Shown here one piece after another: positions 4,226-8,446 of a DNA stretch of 8,446 bases. The DNA comes from DATADD01 sp036258675. GTDB lineage: Bacteria > Actinomycetota > CADDZG01 > WHSQ01. The translations under genes were made by a program, and so were the position numbers. The notes beneath the pieces were generated by a model. The model was not told where the DNA came from. It worked only from the letters and a program-made list of their open reading frames with translations, and did not search any database. Position 1 is the first letter of the stretch. Each line of letters begins with the position of its first letter. The stretch spans positions 1-8,446 of the forward strand of contig DATADD010000164.1 of the NCBI GenBank assembly GCA_036258675.1, read 5' to 3'.

Positions 4226-6571
4226 GTGAACGACCTCCGGGCGGGCGAGCTGCCCGTCATGCCCCTCGAGGGGGGCGTTGTCCTTCCCCACATGGTTGTC
4301 ACCGTCTCGCTGCGCAGCGACGAGGCCCGCGCCGCGATCGCGTCGGCCGGGAGCACCGACGGCCACCTGCTGCTCGTGCCCCGCAGGGCCGGGGCCTACG
4401 CGGCGGTGGGGACGGTGGCCGTGGTCGAGGACCGCGGGACCCTGCCCCGCGGCGACGAGGTCGCCGTTGTGCGCGGCCTGCACCGCGGGGTGATCGGAGC
4501 GGGGGCCCCGGGCGACGGGCGGTCGCTGTGGGTGGGCGTCACGCCCGCTCCCGACCCCGACGAGCCCTCCGCCGCGGCGCGCGAGCTCGCCACGGAGTAC
4601 CGGGCGCTGGTGGAGGGGATCCTCAGGGCCCGTGACGCGTCCGCGGTCGCGGATTTCCTGCGCGGCATAGACCATCCCGGCCACCTCGCCGACACGTCCG
4701 GCTACTCGCCCGACCTCAGCGCCGACCAGAAGGTCGAGGTGCTCGAGACCCTCGGCGTCGAGGAGCGGCTCGAGAAGCTGGTGGGATGGATGCGCGCGAA
4801 GCTCGCCGAGGCCTCGATCGAGGACCGGATCCGCTCCGAGGTCACCGAGGGCCTGGAGCGCACGCAGCGCGAATACATGCTGCGGCGGCAGCTCGAGGCC
4901 ATCAAGAAGGAGCTCGGGGAGGGCGACGACGACGTCGTCGGGGAGTACCGGCGCGGGATCGAGGATGCGGGCATGCCGGAGGCCGCCCGGGCCGAGGCCG
5001 AGCGGGAGCTCGACCGCCTGGAGCGGACGGGCGAGCAGAGTCCGGAGACGGCGACGATCCGCACCTATCTCGACTGGATGACGGCGTTGCCGTGGTCGCG
5101 CAGGTCCGAGGATCGGTGGGACGTCGACGAGGCGCGCCGGATCCTCGACGAGGACCATCACGGTCTCGACGACGTCAAGGATCGCATCCTCGAGTTCCTC
5201 GCCGTCCGCAGGCTGCGGGACGAGCGCGGCCTGGGCGCTCAGACGGGGCGGGGAGCGGGCGCCATCGTCGCCCTCGTCGGCCCTCCCGGCGTGGGCAAGA
5301 CGTCCCTCGGCGAGTCGGTGGCCCGCGCTCTGGGGCGGTCGTTCGCGCGCGTGTCGCTGGGAGGCGTTCACGACGAGGCCGAGATACGGGGCCACCGCCG
5401 GACCTACATCGGCGCGCTTCCGGGGCGCATCGTGAGGGCGCTCAAGGAGGCGGGCACCAAGAACCCCGTCATCGTCCTGGACGAGATAGACAAGGTCGGC
5501 GCCGACTGGAGAGGCGACCCCGCGTCCGCGCTGCTGGAGGTGCTCGACCCGGCGCAGAACCACTCCTTCCGCGACCACTACCTCGACGTGGACCTCGACC
5601 TCTCGGAGGTGCTGTTCCTGCCGACGGCGAACCTGGCGGAGGCGATCCCGGCGCCGTTGCTCGATCGCATGGAGCTCGTTCGCCTCGACGGCTACACCGA
5701 GCACGAGAAGCTCGCCATCGCTCGCTCGCACCTTCTGCCGCGGCAGCTCGAGCGCAACGGCCTGCGCGTCGACGAGGTGGAGATCACCGATGCCGCGCTG
5801 CGGCGCATCGTCGCCGAGCACACGCGCGAGGCAGGCGTCCGCAACCTCGAGCGCCTGCTCGGAAAGGTGCTGCGCAAGGTCGCGGTCTCGGTAACGACCG
5901 CGTCCGGCGACGAGCGCACCGTCGTCGACGACGCCGACGTCCCCACCTACCTCGGCAAGGCGGTGTTCCACTTCGAGGCGCCGGAGCGGACCGCGGTGCC
6001 CGGCGTCGCCACCGGTCTCGCCGTCACGGGCGCGGGCGGCGACGTGCTGTTCGTGGAGGCGACCGCGATGACGGGCGAGCCGGGCCTCACCCTGACCGGG
6101 CAGCTGGGCGACGTCATGAAGGAGTCGGCGCAGATAGCGTTGTCCTACGTCCGCTCACACGCCGATCGGCTTGGGCTCGCGCGGGTCGACGATCGCCGCG
6201 TGCACCTGCACGTGCCCGCGGGCGCGACCCCGAAAGATGGGCCGTCCGCGGGCGTGACCATGACGACCGCGCTCGTCAGCCTCCTGAGCGGACGGCCCGT
6301 GAGGAGCGCGGTCGGCATGACCGGTGAGGTGACGCTGCGCGGGCGAGTTCTCGCGATCGGCGGGGTGAAGCAGAAGGTGCTCGCCGCTCACCGCGCAGGC
6401 CTCACCGAGGTCGTGCTGCCCGCGCGCAACGAGGCCGACCTCGACGACCTGCCCGAGGCGGTGCGCGCCGGCGTCGTCGTGCACCTCGTGTCGGACATCG
6501 ACGAGGTCCTCGCGATCGCGCTGGAGCCGGTGCGTTCGGCGAGCGACGACCCGCCCGCGCGCGCGGCCTAG
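4226..6571 (+). CDS. lon: ATP-dependent protease Lon (LonA type)
   Basis: A complete LonA of 781 residues (E. coli Lon has 784), a cytoplasmic hexameric AAA+ protease that degrades misfolded and some regulatory proteins. The N-terminal substrate-binding domain starts at LPVMPLEGGVVLP and runs to about 200, followed by a charged helical region (about 200-310). The AAA+ module has Walker A GPPGVGKT (352-359), Walker B VIVLDEID (415-422), a sensor-1 Asn469 in TAN, the arginine at 481 (LLDR) and sensor-2 Arg539 in GVRN. The protease domain has the catalytic dyad Ser674 (DGPSAG) and Lys717 (IGGVKQK), 43 residues apart as in E. coli. All key residues are present. The GTG start has a ribosome binding site and a 164-base upstream region with a SigR-like promoter, near-palindrome and hairpin, suggesting induction by thiol-oxidative stress. 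The stop overlaps that of the convergent marR-type gene in a CTAG. Confidence 0.98.
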   Translation: MNDLRAGELPVMPLEGGVVLPHMVVTVSLRSDEARAAIASAGSTDGHLLLVPRRAGAYAAVGTVAVVEDRGTLPRGDEVAVVRGLHRGVIGAGAPGDGRSLWVGVTPAPDPDEPSAAARELATEYRALVEGILRARDASAVADFLRGIDHPGHLADTSGYSPDLSADQKVEVLETLGVEERLEKLVGWMRAKLAEASIEDRIRSEVTEGLERTQREYMLRRQLEAIKKELGEGDDDVVGEYRRGIEDAGMPEAARAEAERELDRLERTGEQSPETATIRTYLDWMTALPWSRRSEDRWDVDEARRILDEDHHGLDDVKDRILEFLAVRRLRDERGLGAQTGRGAGAIVALVGPPGVGKTSLGESVARALGRSFARVSLGGVHDEAEIRGHRRTYIGALPGRIVRALKEAGTKNPVIVLDEIDKVGADWRGDPASALLEVLDPAQNHSFRDHYLDVDLDLSEVLFLPTANLAEAIPAPLLDRMELVRLDGYTEHEKLAIARSHLLPRQLERNGLRVDEVEITDAALRRIVAEHTREAGVRNLERLLGKVLRKVAVSVTTASGDERTVVDDADVPTYLGKAVFHFEAPERTAVPGVATGLAVTGAGGDVLFVEATAMTGEPGLTLTGQLGDVMKESAQIALSYVRSHADRLGLARVDDRRVHLHVPAGATPKDGPSAGVTMTTALVSLLSGRPVRSAVGMTGEVTLRGRVLAIGGVKQKVLAAHRAGLTEVVLPARNEADLDDLPEAVRAGVVVHLVSDIDEVLAIALEPVRSASDDPPARAA

Positions 6572-7035
6572 CCCGCCCGACGCTCCGGAGCGCCCTCGAG
6601 CGCGTCGAGCATCTTGCCCAGCGCGGACGTGAACGCGCGCTCCTCGGCGGGGGCGAGGTGGCGAGAGAAGTGCTCGTTCACCCCCCGGAACGCGATCGGC
6701 GCGGCGCGCTGGAAGGCATCGCGTCCCCGTGCGGTGAGGCGCGCGTAGACGACCCTGCGGTCGCGGGGGCACGGAGCCCGTTCCACGACTCCCGCCGCCT
6801 CCATGCGGTCGACGAGTCGGGTGAGCCCGCTCTTGCTCAACAGCACGTGTGTGGCGAGGTCGTGCATCCGGAGGCTGCCGTCGGGCGCGTCGGAGAGGTG
6901 GACGAGGACGTCGAACCAGGTCAGTGGCAGCCCCGCCTCGGCGCGCAGCTCCCCGTCGAGAACGTCGACGAGCGTCGCGTAGGCCCGCAGGAACAGCGCC
7001 CAGGCGCGGTGGCGTTGGTCGCAGGTGGCGCCCAC
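6568..7035 (-). CDS. MarR-family winged-helix transcriptional regulator
   Basis: A 155-residue protein with the MarR layout: N-terminal dimerisation helix (about 8-35), winged helix-turn-helix at about 40-105 with recognition helix SKSGLTRLVDRMEAAGVV (67-84) and wing around RDRRVVYARLT (91-101), then C-terminal dimer helices (about 103-147). The DRR and ARLT motifs are typical. MarR proteins repress genes for efflux, oxidative stress or aromatic catabolism, often their own too, and release DNA on ligand binding or cysteine oxidation. Two cysteines (5 and 89) are present, the second in the wing; a redox role is only a guess. The start is GTG at 7035, nine bases after the ilvD stop, with no good ribosome binding site but a TANNNT element at leaderless spacing. 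A perfect TTGC/GCAA palindrome just upstream is a likely self-operator. The gene converges on lon with overlapping stops. Confidence 0.87.
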   Translation of the reverse strand: MGATCDQRHRAWALFLRAYATLVDVLDGELRAEAGLPLTWFDVLVHLSDAPDGSLRMHDLATHVLLSKSGLTRLVDRMEAAGVVERAPCPRDRRVVYARLTARGRDAFQRAAPIAFRGVNEHFSRHLAPAEERAFTSALGKMLDALEGAPERRAG

Positions 7036-7041
7036 CCGACC

Positions 7042-7047
7042 AGCTTA
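7042..7047 (-). promoter_or_regulatory. Probable -10 element for leaderless transcription of the marR-type gene
   Basis: TAAGCT on the minus strand lies at -12 to -7 relative to the first base of the GTG start at 7035. Its first three bases are the ilvD stop codon TAA. It would give the regulator its own leaderless message apart from readthrough out of ilvD. Confidence 0.45.
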
Positions 7048-8446
7048 GGCGCGGTCGGTTGCGCGCGCAACGGCAGCGGTCGCAGCCGGGCCCGTGACCG
7101 CGCCCCGGGACGCGGACGAGACCGAGGCCGCGTACTTGGCGAGGACGCCGACCGCGTAGCGCCCCGGGGGCGGGGCCCAGGCCGCGAGCCGGGCCTCGAG
7201 CTCGGCTTCGCCCACCAGGGCGCGCAGCTCGCGCGCCTCCACGTCGATCTCGACGACGTCGCCGTCCCGGAGGGCGGCGATCGGGCCCCCGCGCGCCCCC
7301 TCGGGCGAGACGTGCCCGACCATGAAACCGTGGGTCGCACCCGAGAAGCGCCCGTCGGTCACGAGTGCGGTCGACTCGCCCAGCCCCGCCCCCACGATCG
7401 CCGCGGTGACCGCGAGCATCTCCCTCATCCCGGGACCGCCCGCGGGGCCCTCGTAGCGGATCACGACGACGTCCCCGTCCGCGACGCGGCCCCCGCCGAC
7501 CGCGGCGAAGCACTCCTCCTCCGAGTCGAAGACGCGCGCGGGCCCGCGGTGGAAGCGCCGCCCGTGTCCGGCAAGCTTGACGACGGCTCCCTCGGGAGCG
7601 AGGTTCCCGCGCAGGATCGCGAACCCACCCCGGGGGCTCAAGGCGCGCGTCGCCGGCACGACGACGCGCTGGCCGGGGGCGGGGGACGCGCCCGACGCGA
7701 TCGCCTCGAGCGTCAGGCCGTCGACGCGGGGGCCGCCGTCGGCGAGGAGGCCCGCGGCGACCAGCTCACGCACCACGAGCGGCACGCCGCCGGCCCGGTG
7801 CAGGTCCACGGCCGTGAACCGGCCTCCGGGGCGGAGGCTCGCGACGACCGGGGTGCGCGCGGACAGCTCGTCGAAGTCGTCGAGAGACAGGTCGACGCCG
7901 GCCTCGCGCGCGATGGCGAGGAGATGCAGGACCCCGTTCGTCGAGCCCCCCGTAGCCGCGACCGCGACGATCGCGTTCTCCAGGGCCGCGCGGGTGACGA
8001 TCGCGCGCGGCCTGACGTCGTCGCGCACGAGACGGACCGCCATGCGCCCGGCCTCCTCGGCGGCGGCCGCCTTGGCCGGGTGGGTGGCCGGGATGCCGCT
8101 GGCGGCGACGGGGCTCAGCCCGAGCACGTCGAGGGCCGTGGCCATCGTGTTGGCGGTGAAGTGCCCGCCGCACGCCCCCGCCCCGGGGCAGGCCGCGTCC
8201 TCGAGGGAGCGCAGGTCGCCCTCCGTGAGGGCCCCGACGGCGTGCGCTCCGACCGCCTCGTAGACGTCCTGCAGGGTGACGTCGCGGCCCCTCCACGACC
8301 CCGGTGCGATCGATCCGCCGTAGAGGACGAGCCCGGGAAGGTCGAGCCGGCACAGCGCCATCGCGGCCGCGGGGATCGTCTTGTCGCAACCCACCAGACA
8401 CACGAGGCCGTCGAACAGGTGACCGCGCGCGACGAGCTCGATCGAG
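7045..8446 (-). CDS. ilvD: Dihydroxy-acid dehydratase, N-terminus beyond the window
   Basis: The C-terminal 466 residues of IlvD, the Fe-S enzyme converting 2,3-dihydroxy-isovalerate and 2,3-dihydroxy-3-methylvalerate to the 2-oxoacids of valine, leucine and isoleucine synthesis. The fragment enters in frame as SIELVARGHLFDGLVCLVGCDKT, with Fe-S ligand Cys20 (GCDKT) and the next ligand Cys92 in CPGAGACGG. Other signatures are FTANTMA, GGSTNGVLHLLAIA (about 166-179), GNLAPEGAVVKLAG and TDGRFSG with the catalytic Ser368. IlvD proteins have about 560-620 residues, so roughly 95-150 are missing, including the first Fe-S cysteine. His replaces the usual Met/Leu after ACGG; this seems minor. No frame break is seen. 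The stop lies nine bases before the marR-type start, so the two may be co-transcribed. A GTG at 8403 lies inside the conserved region and is not the start. Confidence 0.96.
   Translation of the reverse strand, partial: SIELVARGHLFDGLVCLVGCDKTIPAAAMALCRLDLPGLVLYGGSIAPGSWRGRDVTLQDVYEAVGAHAVGALTEGDLRSLEDAACPGAGACGGHFTANTMATALDVLGLSPVAASGIPATHPAKAAAAEEAGRMAVRLVRDDVRPRAIVTRAALENAIVAVAATGGSTNGVLHLLAIAREAGVDLSLDDFDELSARTPVVASLRPGGRFTAVDLHRAGGVPLVVRELVAAGLLADGGPRVDGLTLEAIASGASPAPGQRVVVPATRALSPRGGFAILRGNLAPEGAVVKLAGHGRRFHRGPARVFDSEEECFAAVGGGRVADGDVVVIRYEGPAGGPGMREMLAVTAAIVGAGLGESTALVTDGRFSGATHGFMVGHVSPEGARGGPIAALRDGDVVEIDVEARELRALVGEAELEARLAAWAPPPGRYAVGVLAKYAASVSSASRGAVTGPAATAAVARATDRA
7058..7069. promoter_or_regulatory. 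Perfect palindrome, candidate MarR operator
   Basis: GTTGCGCGCAAC is a perfect 12-base palindrome containing TTGC/GCAA half-sites like those bound by several MarR-family proteins. It lies at about -23 to -34 from the predicted marR transcription start, a place where binding would block RNA polymerase. It is inside the last codons of ilvD (encoding Val-Ala-Arg-Ala-Thr), so amino-acid coding also shapes it. Confidence 0.5.

Noticed and set aside
3887..5971. Open frame of almost 700 codons antisense to lon
   Set aside because: The coding strand carries a full Lon with all catalytic motifs; the antisense product has shadow-type composition and no recognisable domain.
6581..6592. Perfect 12-base palindrome CGCTCCGGAGCG near the marR-type gene stop
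   Set aside because: It lies in coding sequence with a four-base centre and only a short possible stem, no T-run, and is within the number expected by chance.
6155..7513. Minus-strand frame spanning lon, the marR-type gene and ilvD ends
   Set aside because: It runs through three well-supported genes in another frame and is very arginine- and glycine-rich; it is a shadow of GC-rich coding.
8435..8446. CTCGATCGAG palindrome at the right edge
   Set aside because: It encodes the conserved Ser-Ile-Glu of IlvD, so protein coding accounts for it.
1..8446. tRNA, rRNA, CRISPR array, insertion sequence, integrase or att repeats
   Set aside because: I looked for clover-leaf sequences, spaced direct repeats, transposase motifs and terminal inverted repeats and saw none; almost all the window is accounted for by housekeeping-type genes of uniform composition.

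Overview
The window is very GC-rich and densely coded, and looks like chromosomal DNA of an actinobacterium (Actinomycetota). Four things point there: an Ada-AlkA fusion gene overlapping ogt in the arrangement I know from mycobacteria, an actinobacterial-type Lon, GTG starts with TANNNT elements placed for leaderless transcription, and a promoter-like site before lon that matches the SigR/SigH consensus. The genus cannot be read from the sequence. I see no mobile element, phage gene, CRISPR array, tRNA or rRNA.

Layout, left to right: the 3' end of a UBP-type zinc-finger protein (+) converges with a two-gene alkylation-repair operon on the minus strand, adaA-alkA fusion then ogt. Divergent from that operon is a universal stress protein gene (+). 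It converges with msrB (-), a methionine-R-sulfoxide reductase. Divergent from msrB, only 44 bases away, is an EamA-family membrane transporter (+). After a 164-base intergenic region comes lon (+), the ATP-dependent protease. It converges with a MarR-family regulator gene (-), which lies 9 bases downstream of the 3' end of ilvD (-). ilvD, encoding dihydroxyacid dehydratase, runs off the right edge.

Much of the window concerns damage control: reversal and excision of alkylated DNA bases (AdaA-AlkA, Ogt), repair of oxidised methionine (MsrB), removal of damaged protein (Lon), a stress-linked nucleotide-binding protein (Usp) and a one-domain regulator (MarR). ilvD (branched-chain amino acid synthesis, a labile Fe-S enzyme) and the transporter are the less obviously related members.

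The individual genes belong to known families, and I did not find a convincing new multi-gene system. The most interesting signals are in control regions: an exact GGGAAT-N18-GTT element before lon, overlapped by a near-palindrome and followed by a perfect leader hairpin; leaderless-type start regions for the transporter and marR genes; a perfect TTGC/GCAA palindrome just upstream of marR inside the end of ilvD; and two convergent gene pairs in which one CTAG supplies both stop codons.
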